Below, piece by piece: positions 46,500 to 56,851 of a DNA stretch of 64,000 nucleotides (positions within the stretch are counted from its first letter, which is position 1; each line of letters opens with the position of its first letter). The stretch comes from Corynebacterium silvaticum (GTDB taxonomy: Bacteria; Actinomycetota; Actinomycetes; Mycobacteriales; Mycobacteriaceae). The DNA lies in assembly GCF_004382825.2 (NCBI RefSeq), contig NZ_SDQO02000001.1, forward strand, positions 124,001-188,000, written 5' to 3'. The translations under genes were made by a program, and so were the position numbers. The notes beneath the pieces are model-generated. The model was not told where the DNA came from. It ran no database searches and saw only the letters and a list, made by a program, of their open reading frames with translations.

Positions 46500-48026
46500 A
46501 TGGCACGATTCGTGGACCGAGTTGTTCTGCACCTTGAAGCCGGCGATGGCGGTAACGGATGTGCCTCAGTGCACCGCGAAAAGTTTAAGCCGCTCGGGGG
46601 CCCAGACGGCGGTAACGGCGGGCACGGCGGCGACATCGTGCTCGAAGTGTCCAACCAAGTGCACACCCTCCTTGATCTCCATTACCGTCCCACCCTTAAG
46701 GCGAAGCGCGGTGCCAACGGCGCTGGCGATCACCGAAACGGTGCGCGTGGCGATGACCTCGTGCTTGAGGTACCCGCAGGAACTGTGGTTCTTGCTCAGA
46801 ATGGTGAGACTCTCGCGGATCTCACGTCTCCCGGTATGAAGTTCGTGGCGGCCAAGGGCGGCTTTGGCGGGCTCGGTAACGCAGCTTTGGCCTCGGCGGC
46901 TCGCAAGGCACCGGGCTTTGCGCTGAAGGGGGAGCCAGGCGAGGTCCACGATGTGATCCTAGAACTTAAATCCATGGCAGACGTGGGCCTAGTGGGATTC
47001 CCCAGCGCGGGTAAGTCTTCATTGATTTCTGTGCTTTCTGCCGCAAAGCCGAAGATCGGTGACTACCCCTTTACCACCTTGCAACCCAACCTTGGCGTGG
47101 TGGAGGTAGGCCACGATACCTTTACCATCGCTGATGTCCCCGGGCTGATCCCCGGCGCCTCAGAGGGCAAAGGCCTAGGTTTGGACTTCCTGCGCCATAT
47201 TGAGCGCACTGCGGTTCTAGCTCACGTGGTGGATGCAGCGACCATGGAACCAGGGCGCGACCCGCTTTCGGACATTGAAGCGCTGGAAGCTGAGCTTGCC
47301 GCATATCAGTCTGCGTTGGATGATGACACCGGATTGGGCGATCTGCGCGACCGCCCGCGTATCGTGATCCTGAACAAAGTGGACATACCGGATGCGTTAG
47401 AGCTGGCAGAATTCCTCAAAGAGGATATTGAAGAGAAATTCGGCTGGCCGGTGTTCATCATTTCCGCTGTGGCGCGCAAGGGGCTGGATCCACTGCGCTA
47501 TAAGCTGCTGGAGATTGTGCAAGAGGATCGGCGCAAGCGTCCGAAGCAGAAGTATGAAGAGCGCATCGTGGTGCGTCCTCAGGCCGTGGACTCCCGTAAA
47601 AAGAAGAAGGACTTTGAGATTATCGAGGATCCTGACGTGGAGAACGGCTACGTTGTGCTGGGTGAGAAGCCCGAGCGCTGGATCATCCAGACGGACTTTG
47701 AAAACGACGAGGCCGTGGGCTACCTGGCAGACCGTCTCGCCCGAATGGGCGTGGAAGACGAGCTGTTCAAAAAGGGCGCACGTCCTGGCTGCACCGTCAG
47801 TATCGGCGAGGTGTCCTTTGAATGGGAGCCAACCACTGCCGCTGGCGTAGAGGTGACCATGTCCGGACGCGGAACAGACATGCGTTTGGACAAAAACACC
47901 CGTATGTCTGCCTCCGAGCGCAAGCGTGCCTCGCAGGTGCGTCGTGGTCTTATCGATGAGTTCGACTTCGGCGAGGGCCAGGAAGTCACCCGTGAGTCTG
48001 CTAACCGCGATAGGTGGCAGGGTTAG
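46500..48026 (+). CDS. obg: GTPase Obg/CgtA
   Basis: 508 residues behind AGGAAGG. The Gly-rich Obg fold (1-160: [31 protein letters not shown]) is followed by the G domain: [33 protein letters not shown]-terminal OCT domain (about 350-430) ends in a basic tail. Obg acts in 50S assembly and stress signalling. A TACACT -10-like element lies 37 nt upstream of the ATG (46456-46461). Confidence 0.97.
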   Translation: MARFVDRVVLHLEAGDGGNGCASVHREKFKPLGGPDGGNGGHGGDIVLEVSNQVHTLLDLHYRPTLKAKRGANGAGDHRNGARGDDLVLEVPAGTVVLAQNGETLADLTSPGMKFVAAKGGFGGLGNAALASAARKAPGFALKGEPGEVHDVILELKSMADVGLVGFPSAGKSSLISVLSAAKPKIGDYPFTTLQPNLGVVEVGHDTFTIADVPGLIPGASEGKGLGLDFLRHIERTAVLAHVVDAATMEPGRDPLSDIEALEAELAAYQSALDDDTGLGDLRDRPRIVILNKVDIPDALELAEFLKEDIEEKFGWPVFIISAVARKGLDPLRYKLLEIVQEDRRKRPKQKYEERIVVRPQAVDSRKKKKDFEIIEDPDVENGYVVLGEKPERWIIQTDFENDEAVGYLADRLARMGVEDELFKKGARPGCTVSIGEVSFEWEPTTAAGVEVTMSGRGTDMRLDKNTRMSASERKRASQVRRGLIDEFDFGEGQEVTRESANRDRWQG

Positions 48027-48078
48027 CGTTCTGCTGTTCTAACTCCAAGGGGAATCAAATGTGCGATTCCCCACGGGC

Positions 48079-48084
48079 TACACT
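48079..48084 (+). promoter_or_regulatory. -10 element of a probable leaderless proB transcript
   Basis: TACACT ends 8 nt before the proB ATG with no ribosome site between, the same arrangement as at rpiB. The -35 region is weak. Confidence 0.4.
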
Positions 48085-48092
48085 AGATCCTC

Positions 48093-49346
48093 ATGGAGAA
48101 TAGCCACGATCCCCTTGGTACTGCGGAACTCACCGGAATCGGTTTAGCAAGTTCGCCATACACTGGCGCCACCAGCTCCCTGGGCTTCCCGGAGTTGCCA
48201 GCCGAGGTTGCCGACTCACCGGCGTACGGCCACGATTCTCCTGTGCGTGATCGCATCCGTGAGGCGCGTCGTATCGTGGTAAAAATCGGAAGTTCCTCGT
48301 TGACAGACGAGAATTTTCAAGTCGATCCGGTACGCATCGATAAGCTTGTCGACGCCCTCCAAGCCCGTATGGAGCGCGGTTCCGACGTCATCGTCGTATC
48401 CTCAGGCTCCATAGCCGCGGGCATGGGTCCCCTAGGACTTACGCAACGCCCCACCGACTTGGCCACCAAACAGGCGGCAGCCTCCGTGGGGCAGGTATAT
48501 CTCGCCCATTCGTGGGGAACCTCCTTTGGCCGGTACGGGCGTTCCATCGGCCAAGTCCTGCTTACTGTCTCTGACGCGGGGCGTCGTGATCGCGCCCGCA
48601 ACGCGCAGCGCACCATCAATAGGCTCCTCCAGCTAGGGACTGTGCCCGTGGTCAACGAGAACGACACCGTGGCAACCACCGGTATGCACTTTGGTGATAA
48701 TGACCGTCTCTCTGCCCTCGTGGCCCACCTCACCTGCGCGGACGCGCTGATCCTCCTTTCGGACGTCAACGGCCTCTACGACCGCAACCCCATAGACTCC
48801 GATGCGCGTTTTATTCACGAGATTCATGACGGCAATGACCTCAAAGATGTGGTTGCTGGCGATGGGGGGCGGGTAGGAACTGGCGGTATGGCGGCGAAGG
48901 TCACAGCTGCGCGCCTTGCCTCCCGTGGGGGAATTCCGGTGTTGTTGACCTCCGCGGACAGCATCGGTGCGGCATTAGATTCTGCTCGCGTGGGAACGGT
49001 ATTTGATCCCAAGGAAGATCGCCTTTCGGCCTGGAAATTCTGGGTGCTCTACACCGCTGACGTGGCAGGAATTTTGCGTATCGACGCAGGCGCCGTGGAG
49101 GCCGTCACCGTGGGCGGAAAGTCACTGCTCGCCGTGGGAATTACAGATGTTGAAGGTGATTTCCAAGCAGGGGAGATCGTAGAGATCCATGGGCCTGAGG
49201 GCGAAGTCGTTGGCCGGGGAGAGGTCTCCGTGGACTCTGCTACGCTGAGCGCGCTGAAAGGTCTCCCCATGTCCAGCTTCCCCTGTGGGCAGCAACGCGC
49301 CGTGGTGCACGCGGACTATCTTTCTAACTACGCGACACGCGCGTAA
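48093..49346 (+). CDS. proB: Glutamate 5-kinase
   Basis: 417 residues. The amino-acid kinase domain starts at [16 protein letters not shown] (about 60), with [21 protein letters not shown] and [15 protein letters not shown]. The C-terminal PUA domain (about 325-405) includes [24 protein letters not shown]. First step of proline synthesis, normally feedback-inhibited by proline. The first ~50 residues ([13 protein letters not shown] onward) are an unusual extension; the GTG at codon 51 ([10 protein letters not shown]) is a possible alternative start, but the promoter position favours the long form. Confidence 0.93.
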   Translation: MENSHDPLGTAELTGIGLASSPYTGATSSLGFPELPAEVADSPAYGHDSPVRDRIREARRIVVKIGSSSLTDENFQVDPVRIDKLVDALQARMERGSDVIVVSSGSIAAGMGPLGLTQRPTDLATKQAAASVGQVYLAHSWGTSFGRYGRSIGQVLLTVSDAGRRDRARNAQRTINRLLQLGTVPVVNENDTVATTGMHFGDNDRLSALVAHLTCADALILLSDVNGLYDRNPIDSDARFIHEIHDGNDLKDVVAGDGGRVGTGGMAAKVTAARLASRGGIPVLLTSADSIGAALDSARVGTVFDPKEDRLSAWKFWVLYTADVAGILRIDAGAVEAVTVGGKSLLAVGITDVEGDFQAGEIVEIHGPEGEVVGRGEVSVDSATLSALKGLPMSSFPCGQQRAVVHADYLSNYATRA

Positions 49347-49383
49347 GGGCGGCGGGGGCGTCGATAAGCCTAACCGCAGGGCG

Positions 49384-50983
49384 CTATAGGCCGGCAAGGA
49401 CCTGCGTAGTGAGGATTTTGGCGATCATCGCGACCGGGTAGATGAGCGAGTAGCCCAGCGCGACGCGAGGATCAAAACCGGTGCGCGAGTTGGCAAAAGC
49501 CAAGACCGCAGGTTGCGTCTGCACGCCAGCGATATAGCCGGCTAGTTTGGTGCCTCCCATGCCGAACATCCAGCGCATCACCACATACACGGAGGCGGCT
49601 AGGAGAGAGGTCAGGATGAAACCGAGGGTCAAAATGCTGAGCCACTCACCGGAACTGAAGGCGTGAATGATTTGGCCGCCGGCTACGGTGCCGGCTTGGG
49701 CGAGGAAGATGAGCAGCCCAAATTCAGAGAGAACGATGGTGGCTGTGTAAGGCAACGTTGTGATTATTGAGCCGATTCGGCCGATCTTTCCTAGGATGAG
49801 CCCCACGATGAGCGTGCCCGCTGCCGCCCCGATATGGAATGTAGAGCCGCCACCGGTGGGGATGGGAATGCCTCCCAACAGCAGACCGGCCACCATGCCC
49901 AGGCCTAAGATGACTGGATTGATGTCGCTGAGTCCGCCTGCGGAGTCGCCGAAGAATTTAGTGATCTGCGGCATCTTCTTGGTGGGGGCGACCACGCGGA
50001 CTCTGTCGCCTTCCTGGAGGACTAGGTCGGCTTGGGCAATCATGTCTACGTCCCCACGGCGAACGCGAGAGATCGTGGCATGGTAGTCGTCGGTGAGGTT
50101 CAACGATGAGACAGTGCGCCCGGCGATCTTGGGGTCGGAGATCGTAATGCGACGGAAGTCTAGCTGAGAGCGGTCTTGTATCAGTGAGCGGGTGGAATCG
50201 CGGTCTAGAAGCGTTGCGGCACGATTGATGTCTTTGCGCGGACCCACAACGGTAATCAGATCCCCCTTAAGCAGCACACGCTCGGGGGCGGCGTGTTGGA
50301 CCGGTTGGTCGCCACTTTTTACGCGGGAGAACGCTACTTTGTTGTCTACCAGGGTAAGAATGTCTTGGATAGTTGGCTTATCAGTGCGATCGACCACCAC
50401 TGTTTGATTATCCAAAGGGGAAGGCGCGTCTCTATCAGTGCGCGAGTATCGCAGAGCAAAGAGCACCGCGATCATCATCCCTACGACGCCATACAGATAA
50501 GACACTGAGTATCCCACTGTTGTGAGGGCGGGTTCTCCCGATGCTGCGCTGGCAGCGGCGAGGGAAGGTGTATTTGTTAGCGCGCCGGCGTAGGTACCGG
50601 CGACGACGGCGATGTCTAGGTGGAAGAGGTGGACTCCTACGCCGTAGGCCACAGCGGCGACTGCGCCAAAGAGAACCACGGTTGCTAGCAGCGGTAGCGG
50701 TACGAGAAAGTTTTTCACACTGTGGAAGAAACTCGGCCCAGCGGTGATGCCGATGCTAAAGGCAAATAAAGCAAGACCGAAATGACCAATGTCGCTGGGT
50801 AAGGCCAGTTGCACCCCCGTAGCGGGGAGCAACAGCGGAGAAGAGGATCGCGCAGAACAACACACCCGCTGCGCCGAGCCCAATAGCGCGTAGTTTGATA
50901 CGGCCAAGTGCCATACCTAATCCGCAGAGCAAGAAGACAAGAACTACTGGATGGTCAGCCAAATAGTGGAAAAGACTGGACAC
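49384..50983 (-). pseudogene. AspT/YidE-type transporter with one frameshift
   Basis: The first ~50 residues (GTG 50983, SSLFHYLADHPVVLVFLLCGLGMALGRIKLR) are in a different frame from the rest (LPATGVQLALPSDIGHFGLALFAF onward to 49384). The shift is near 50840 in TCCGCTGTTGCTCC. Joined, the product is about 530 residues: two membrane halves flanking two TrkA_C (RCK) domains (FSRVKSGDQPV and HATISRVRRGDVDMIAQ), the layout of the aspartate:alanine exchanger family. With the shift the protein would lack its first helices, so it is probably inactive, or a sequencing error. Confidence 0.78.
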
Positions 50984-51062
50984 AGCAGCGTACCCCTTAG
51001 CGATTCAAGTGTTGTATCACAAATCATGGTACTGGCTGTGAAGCAAAATTTAAGGGTTTTTG

Positions 51063-51087
51063 AACAACGATCAATTGACTCGTTGTT
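51063..51087 (-). terminator. Weak hairpin after the YbaN gene
   Basis: Stem AACAACGA / TCGTTGTT with a 9-nt loop; no U-run on the minus strand. Confidence 0.35.
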
Positions 51088-51092
51088 TTAGT

Positions 51093-51440
51093 TCATCTTC
51101 CGAGCCGCACGATATGCGTGGAGACAGCCGCACCGATACACATAAAGACAAACCACATCACAGGCTTGTCGACGAGAAACGCTGACACCAATAATCCTGT
51201 CCACATCAGCGTGAGCGTGCGTGCCTTGTGCGAGGTGGTCATCTTCCCCTCGTAGTAGTTGCTGAGGTAGGGGCCAAACCATCTGTGATTGAGCAACCAG
51301 TGATGGAAACGTTCAGAGCTCCGTGCAAAGAAGAAAGCAGCCGCTAACAGAAAGGGTGTCGTGGGAAGTATCGGTAGGAAGACCCCGAGCATCCCAAGTG
51401 CCACGCACAGCATCCCCAATGTAATCAGAACAAATTTCAC
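51093..51440 (-). CDS. YbaN-family (DUF454) inner membrane protein
   Basis: 115 residues. GMLGVFLPILPTTPFLLAAAFFFARSSERFHHWLLNHRWFGPYL is the DUF454 signature. Three membrane helices. Function unknown. It sits between proB and the 2-hydroxyacid dehydrogenase gene on the opposite strand, with the broken AspT gene downstream. Confidence 0.9.
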   Translation of the reverse strand: MKFVLITLGMLCVALGMLGVFLPILPTTPFLLAAAFFFARSSERFHHWLLNHRWFGPYLSNYYEGKMTTSHKARTLTLMWTGLLVSAFLVDKPVMWFVFMCIGAAVSTHIVRLGR

Positions 51441-51644
51441 AAGGTGTGATTGTAGCGGAGAACGTGGAAAAAATTTAGGGGACGCTAAGTTTCGGGTTGG
51501 GAATCACTCGCGGGATCACTTGCCGGAGCATCTGTTGGAGACTGCCGTGGGAGACACGGCGGGAAATTCCCCACGGGGAATAAAAGCGTACCTTGTGTGG
51601 CAAGACACAAAGTGACAGATCCGCGACAAGAAAGGCAGCAACCG

Positions 51645-52559
51645 ATGAAGTTTGTCATGTACCCGGAGATCTGGGAGAAGGCCACTGGACAGCTGGAAGC
51701 AGCCGGACATACCCGAGTGGACGACCTGGATGAGGCGGATTTCCTTGTCTTTAATGGCACGGGTCGGCAGTTTCCGGAATTGCCCGCAGGCTTGAAGTTT
51801 GTGCAGGTGGCCTTTGCTGGCGTTGACGGGCTCGCAGAGGCGGGGGTGCTCACCCCGGAAGTACGGTGGGCCAATGCAGCTGGTCTCTATGCGGATTCAG
51901 TCGCTGAGTCCACGCTCACCATGTTGTTGTCGGTGCTGCACCATATTCCGGCAGTGGTGCGGGCCCAGACGTGGGGCATAAGAAAACTGCCAGATGAGAA
52001 GACTAATTGGCTCTATGACAACAAGACCTTGGTTGTGGTGGGTGCGGGAGGGATTGCTCGCCGTCTGTTTGAACTTGTGTCTGGTTTTGGGCTGCACACG
52101 ATCGCTGTCAACCGTTCGGGGCGGCCGGTGGAACAAGCCGATGAGACGGTGAGTTATGTGGAGCTGGACCGAGTACTCGGTGTCGCGGATTATGTGGTGC
52201 TTCTTGCGCCCTTGACCTCCGAGACCCGTGGCATGGTGGATGCGCGGACCCTAGGGATGATGAAGCCGGAAGCCGTGCTGGTGAACGTGGGGCGCGGTGG
52301 TCTCGTGGTTACGGAAGACCTTGTTCATGCGCTACAGCAGGGCACCATAGCCGGAGCGGCTCTTGACGTTACAGATCCAGAACCGCTGCCCGATGGGCAT
52401 CCGCTGTGGTCAATGGACAATGTTCTTGTCACCCCACATGTGGCGAACACGAAGGACCGCATGCATGCGCTCAGCGGCGAATTGTTCGTGGCCAATGCTC
52501 GGGCGTTTGAGGCGGGGGAGACGATGCCCACGGAAGTGGATGTGGCAGCGGGGTATTAG
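51645..52559 (+). CDS. unkdh: D-isomer specific 2-hydroxyacid dehydrogenase family protein (unkdh)
   Basis: 304 residues from ATG 51645. NAD site VVGAGGIARRLFEL (about 125-140), LLAPLTSETRGMVDARTLGMMKPEAVLVNVGRGGLV and the catalytic His region HPLWSMDNVLVTPHVA. The substrate is unknown. In Corynebacterium glutamicum a gene of this type lies between proB and proA and has been called unkdh; the same placement here, 59 nt before proA, supports the name. Confidence 0.85.
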   Translation: MKFVMYPEIWEKATGQLEAAGHTRVDDLDEADFLVFNGTGRQFPELPAGLKFVQVAFAGVDGLAEAGVLTPEVRWANAAGLYADSVAESTLTMLLSVLHHIPAVVRAQTWGIRKLPDEKTNWLYDNKTLVVVGAGGIARRLFELVSGFGLHTIAVNRSGRPVEQADETVSYVELDRVLGVADYVVLLAPLTSETRGMVDARTLGMMKPEAVLVNVGRGGLVVTEDLVHALQQGTIAGAALDVTDPEPLPDGHPLWSMDNVLVTPHVANTKDRMHALSGELFVANARAFEAGETMPTEVDVAAGY

Positions 52560-52617
52560 CAGGCAGCCCGGCGCTGCGCACGACGCTTAGCTGTGACGTT
52601 GGGTACGGTAATACGTT

Positions 52618-53904
52618 ATGACCAACGCAGATATCCGCAGCATCGAGCGTGACGACGTCCTAGCCAAGGCGCGCGCAGCGCATGCCATTTCCCCACGGGT
52701 GGCACGTTTACGTAGCTCACAGAAAAACGCGATCCTTCTTGCCGCCGCTGAGGCCCTCTGTGCCCACACCCCGACGATTCTTTCGGCGAATGCCCGCGAT
52801 GTGGAGGAAGGGCGCGCTCACGGGATGAGCGAGTCGCTCATTGACCGTCTGAGCCTGGACGAGGGGCGTATTACTGCTATGGCTGATGGGCTGCGTCAAG
52901 TCGCGTCTCTCGCAGACCCCGTGGGCAATGTCGTGGATGGTCGAGTAATGCCTAACGGCATCCAGATGCGTCAAGTACGCATTCCTTTGGGCGTTATGGG
53001 CATGGTGTACGAGGCTCGCCCTAACGTGACGGTGGACGCATTTGGTTTGGCGCTGAAGTCGGGAAATGTGGCTCTGCTGCGCGGTTCCAAATCTGCCCGT
53101 TACTCCAATGCTGCTTTGGTGAGCGTGCTCCAAGACGTGCTGGTTTCTCATGACGTCCCTGCGGAGGCCGTGCAATTGTTACCGTGTGATACCCACGAGA
53201 GCGTGCAAGATCTGATCACTGCACGTGGACTTGTCGACGTCGTCATTCCACGGGGCGGCGCAGGACTCATCGAAGCTGTGGTCACGGGAGCCACGGTTCC
53301 CACAATCGAGACTGGAACAGGAAACTGTCATTTCTATATCGATAGAGACGTCGCCGATATCGACCAGGCCATTGAGATGTTGCTCAACGGCAAGACACGG
53401 CGTTGTTCGGTGTGCAATGCAACAGAGACTGTCTTGATCGATGGTGCATTGCCGGTGGAAACGCAGCGGAAAGTGATCGACGCCCTGCAGCAGGCTGAGG
53501 TGACGGTACATGGGGACGTCGACACGCTAGGACAGCTGGGCGTTAGCAACATCGTGCAGGCGAAAGAGGAGGATTGGGCCGAGGAATATCTTTCCATGGA
53601 CATTGCCGCGCGCATCGTTGATGGCATCGACGGCGCACTTGACCATATCCGAACCTATTCCACGGGGCACACCGAGGCGATAGTCACCGGAAACATCGTG
53701 ACTGCACAGCGTTTTGCAGATGAAGTAGACGCTGCAGCGGTCATGATCAATGCTTCCACGGCGTTCACAGACGGTGAGCAGTACGGGATGGGGGGCAGAG
53801 ATCGGGATCTCTACCAAAAGCTGCACGCCCGTGGCCCGATGGCGCTGCCGGAGCTGACCACCACCAAGTGGATCTTGCAAGGTACCGGCCAGACGCGCCC
53901 CTAG
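52618..53904 (+). CDS. proA: Gamma-glutamyl phosphate reductase
   Basis: 428 residues. The aldehyde-dehydrogenase-like signature includes [42 protein letters not shown], the catalytic Cys in [14 protein letters not shown], and [18 protein letters not shown]. Second step of proline synthesis, using the ProB product. It is about 3.3 kb from proB rather than adjacent. Confidence 0.96.
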   Translation: MTNADIRSIERDDVLAKARAAHAISPRVARLRSSQKNAILLAAAEALCAHTPTILSANARDVEEGRAHGMSESLIDRLSLDEGRITAMADGLRQVASLADPVGNVVDGRVMPNGIQMRQVRIPLGVMGMVYEARPNVTVDAFGLALKSGNVALLRGSKSARYSNAALVSVLQDVLVSHDVPAEAVQLLPCDTHESVQDLITARGLVDVVIPRGGAGLIEAVVTGATVPTIETGTGNCHFYIDRDVADIDQAIEMLLNGKTRRCSVCNATETVLIDGALPVETQRKVIDALQQAEVTVHGDVDTLGQLGVSNIVQAKEEDWAEEYLSMDIAARIVDGIDGALDHIRTYSTGHTEAIVTGNIVTAQRFADEVDAAAVMINASTAFTDGEQYGMGGRDRDLYQKLHARGPMALPELTTTKWILQGTGQTRP

Positions 53905-53952
53905 TCGGAGACTTATCGGAATCTGATTGGAATAAACAGGAAGGATACGGCC

Positions 53953-54609
53953 ATGACCGTCATCGAGCATCCGCGCCGGGTAGGGATCATGGGCGGCACC
54001 TTTGACCCGATTCACCATGGTCACCTGGTGGCGGCCAGCGAGGTAGCCGCCAGATTTGATCTGGACCTGGTGGTATTTGTCCCCACGGGAACATCCTGGC
54101 AGAAGGAAGAATGCGATGTGTCGCATGCCGAGGACCGCTATCTGATGACGGTGATTGCCACCGCTTCTAACCCACGGTTTAGCGTGAGTCGGGTAGACAT
54201 TGATCGTCCAGGGGCAACCTATACCGTTGACACCCTGAAAGATCTGCAAGAGCAATATCCGGATGCGGAACTGTTTTTTATCACCGGTGCGGATGCCTTA
54301 GGTAATATCCTTACGTGGAAAAACTGGGAGCGCGTTCTTGAACTTGCCACGTTTGTGGGGGTCACGCGCCCCGGATACGTGCTTAAAGAGGACATGCTGC
54401 CGCTGAAGTATCAAGAGCGCGTTGAGCTCATTGAGATTCCGGCCATGGCTATTTCTTCTACGGGGTGCAGGCGCCGTGCGCGTGAAGGCCTGCCCGTGTG
54501 GTATCTGGTACCCGACGGAGTTGTGCAATACATAGCAAAACGCCGCCTGTACCATCCCGGTGGTGCGGACACATATCGTGATCCAACTCCGAAACCACGA
54601 ACCAGTTAG
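53953..54609 (+). CDS. nadD: Nicotinate-nucleotide adenylyltransferase
   Basis: 218 residues behind [26 protein letters not shown] holds the HxGH motif; [10 protein letters not shown] and the ISSTGCRRR motif (ISSTxxR class) follow. It makes deamido-NAD from nicotinate mononucleotide and ATP. The order proA-nadD-rsfS is conserved in actinobacteria. Confidence 0.95.
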   Translation: MTVIEHPRRVGIMGGTFDPIHHGHLVAASEVAARFDLDLVVFVPTGTSWQKEECDVSHAEDRYLMTVIATASNPRFSVSRVDIDRPGATYTVDTLKDLQEQYPDAELFFITGADALGNILTWKNWERVLELATFVGVTRPGYVLKEDMLPLKYQERVELIEIPAMAISSTGCRRRAREGLPVWYLVPDGVVQYIAKRRLYHPGGADTYRDPTPKPRTS

Positions 54610-54663
54610 CCAATCATGGCTATTACATGGAACAATTAGGCTCGATTTAGGAAAGGACCCCCT

Positions 54664-55131
54664 GTGACCGCAACCCAAGACACTATTCGCTTGGCTTCCA
54701 GTGCAGCACTTGCCGCAGATGAGAAACAAGCAACCAACATCGCAGTGATTGATGTCTCCGATGTCATGGCGATCAGTGAGGTATTTGTACTGGCCTCCGC
54801 AGACAATGAGCGTCAAGTACGCGCCATCGTCGAGGAGATCGAGGACGTTCTCACCGCAGAAGGATACGAGCCAAAGCGCCGTGAAGGAAACCGCGAAAAC
54901 CGCTGGGTGCTTCTGGACTACGGCATGCTCGTCATTCACGTCCAACGCAACACCGAACGCGACTTCTACGGGCTGGATCGCCTCTACCAAGACTGCCCGC
55001 TTATTGAGATCGAAGGCGTAGAGACGATGAACCGTCCCGAAGAATGGGCCGATGACATCGATGTACGCAACGTAGAGTCTCTCGACGAGATCCCCCTCGC
55101 CGGTGAGGAACCCGCCGAAGAGGAGTTCTAG
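54664..55131 (+). CDS. rsfS: Ribosomal silencing factor RsfS
   Basis: 155 residues, GTG start behind AGGAAAGGA. The RsfS/Iojap core includes NIAVIDVSDVMAISEVFVLASADNERQVRAIVEEIEDVL and ENRWVLLDYGMLVIHVQ. It binds L14 and blocks subunit joining in starvation. An acidic tail of about 45 residues follows. gpgP starts 4 nt after the stop. Confidence 0.95.
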   Translation: MTATQDTIRLASSAALAADEKQATNIAVIDVSDVMAISEVFVLASADNERQVRAIVEEIEDVLTAEGYEPKRREGNRENRWVLLDYGMLVIHVQRNTERDFYGLDRLYQDCPLIEIEGVETMNRPEEWADDIDVRNVESLDEIPLAGEEPAEEEF

Positions 55132-55135
55132 TTCC

Positions 55136-55882
55136 ATGACCCGCCGTCTCATCCTGCTCCGCCACGGACAGACTGAATACAACGCGACGCGTCGCATGCA
55201 GGGGCACCTCGATACTGTGCTTTCCGATGCCGGTTGGTCGCAGGCTGAAGCGGCGGCGGACTTCCTGGCTACACTTCCCATCGGAAAAATCATCTCCTCA
55301 GATCTCGCCCGTGCTCGCGACACGGCTGCCGTGGTCGGCAAGCGCCTCGGCATCGACGTGACCACCGACCCTCGGCTTCGGGAAACCGACTTGGGAGAGT
55401 GGCAAGCCAAAACCATAGGCGAGGTGGATGCTGACTATCCCGGTGCGCGCGCTGTGTGGCGTCACGACGCCACCTGGGCACCTCCCCGTGGGGAATCGCG
55501 ACTCGACGTGGCACACCGGGCACGCCCCGTTGTCGACGAGCTGATGCGGGATTACCACGACTGGGATGACACAAGTGTGCTTATCGTTGCCCACGGTGGG
55601 ACGATCAGCGCGTTGACCTGTCATCTCCTAGGCCTGGAGGTCGGTCAATACCCGATATTCTCGGGCCTGAATAACACCTGTTGGGCGCAGCTCACAGCAC
55701 GCCCTGAGTTCAAAGACCCACATAGCGCGAGCCAAGAGGCGGAAGAAAAGGCCTATGCCTCCCAGCTGACAGCCCGTTTCACCCCAGAGACCGCAGCGCA
55801 TGCGCAATGGTATCTCGACGGCTGGAACATGGGCGTGAGCCTCGGGCGAACCAACGTTACTCCTTCGTCTCAACCACAGTAG
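55136..55882 (+). CDS. gpgP: Histidine phosphatase, probable glucosyl-3-phosphoglycerate phosphatase
   Basis: 248 residues from ATG 55136. LILLRHGQTEYNATRRMQGHLD (catalytic RHG), RETDLGEWQ and VAHGGTISAL (second His) are phosphoglycerate-mutase-family motifs. In mycobacteria the gene directly after nadD-rsfS (Rv2419c) is the glucosyl-3-phosphoglycerate phosphatase used for methylglucose lipopolysaccharide; the same position supports, but does not prove, that role. Confidence 0.83.
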   Translation: MTRRLILLRHGQTEYNATRRMQGHLDTVLSDAGWSQAEAAADFLATLPIGKIISSDLARARDTAAVVGKRLGIDVTTDPRLRETDLGEWQAKTIGEVDADYPGARAVWRHDATWAPPRGESRLDVAHRARPVVDELMRDYHDWDDTSVLIVAHGGTISALTCHLLGLEVGQYPIFSGLNNTCWAQLTARPEFKDPHSASQEAEEKAYASQLTARFTPETAAHAQWYLDGWNMGVSLGRTNVTPSSQPQ

Positions 55883-55893
55883 GGGGTCAGTCG

Positions 55894-56724
55894 ATGCCAG
55901 TCAGAATTATCACTGACTCCTCGTCTGGGCTGCCGCAAGACGTGATAGAGGAGTTGGGGATTACCGTCCTTGACCTCCACATCCTTCGTGGGGAATCAGA
56001 GGTATCAACGTCTGGGCTCACTGCCCTGGAACTTGCCGCTGCCTATGCGCGTCAACTGGAACGCGGCGGCGACGACGGCGTGGTTGCTCTGCACCTTTCC
56101 AAGGAACTTTCCGCTACCTGGTCGGCTGCTGTTGCTGCTTCCGGCGTTTTCGACGGATTAGTCCGCGTGATCGATACCGGAACCGTTGGTATGGCTGTGG
56201 GGGCTGCTGCTATGGCTGCTGCCCGCATTGCGCTCGACGGGGCTTCCTTGGACGACTGCGAGGCGTTAGCGCGGGACACGCTCACGCGCTCTGATACATG
56301 GCTTTACCTGCACCGAGTAGATGAGCTGCGCAAGTCGGGGCGTATTTCTGCGGCCACCGCGGTGGTATCCGCTGCACTGGCTACCAAACCCATTATGAAG
56401 CTGCACAATGGAAAAATTGAGTTAGCTGTAAAAACGCGTACGCAGTCGAAGGCCTTTGCCAAGCTCTCTTCCGTCATTGTGGAACGCTGCGCAGACCATC
56501 CGGCGTTCGTGGCGATTCAGCACGCCGATGCAGAAGAAGCTGCACACAGCCTGGCAGAACAGCTGAGGTTAGCGCTGCCTAGTGGGTCGAGTTTTATGAT
56601 TACCACGCTTGATCGCAGCGTGACGGTTCACTGTGGCGCAGGGGCTTTGGGAATTTCCGTTGTCTTCTCTGAGTATTCTTCCCCGGAGGAAGACACAGAT
56701 GATCCCGAGCCTAATAAAAACTAG
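55894..56724 (+). CDS. DegV-family fatty-acid-binding protein
   Basis: 276 residues from ATG 55894, GGGGGT upstream. VRIITDSSSGLPQDVIEELGITVLDLHI and LHLSKELSATWSAA with IDTGTVGMAVG are DegV features. Such proteins bind acyl chains and supply them to fatty acid kinase in some bacteria. It is 11 nt after gpgP, so it is in the same operon. Confidence 0.9.
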   Translation: MPVRIITDSSSGLPQDVIEELGITVLDLHILRGESEVSTSGLTALELAAAYARQLERGGDDGVVALHLSKELSATWSAAVAASGVFDGLVRVIDTGTVGMAVGAAAMAAARIALDGASLDDCEALARDTLTRSDTWLYLHRVDELRKSGRISAATAVVSAALATKPIMKLHNGKIELAVKTRTQSKAFAKLSSVIVERCADHPAFVAIQHADAEEAAHSLAEQLRLALPSGSSFMITTLDRSVTVHCGAGALGISVVFSEYSSPEEDTDDPEPNKN

Positions 56725-56749
56725 TCTCACTGCATAGCGCCCCACGGAG

Positions 56750-56788
56750 TTATCCACAGCGAGAGGGGGTGGTGAAGCGTTATCCACA
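56750..56788 (+). promoter_or_regulatory. Two directly repeated DnaA boxes before comEA
   Basis: TTATCCACA occurs exactly at 56750-56758 and 56780-56788, inside GTTATCCACAG repeats, same orientation, 30 bp apart (about three helix turns). Confidence 0.65.
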
Positions 56789-56851
56789 GGCAGAGGCGCT
56801 TCTCACGCTAGGCAGTGGCAGTCCATAGCGCCCGGAGTTTAGTGTGACCCC

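Noticed and set aside
56740..56800. Replication origin suggested by two DnaA boxes
   Set aside because: Only two boxes, no AT-rich unwinding element, and no dnaA/dnaN/gidB neighbours.
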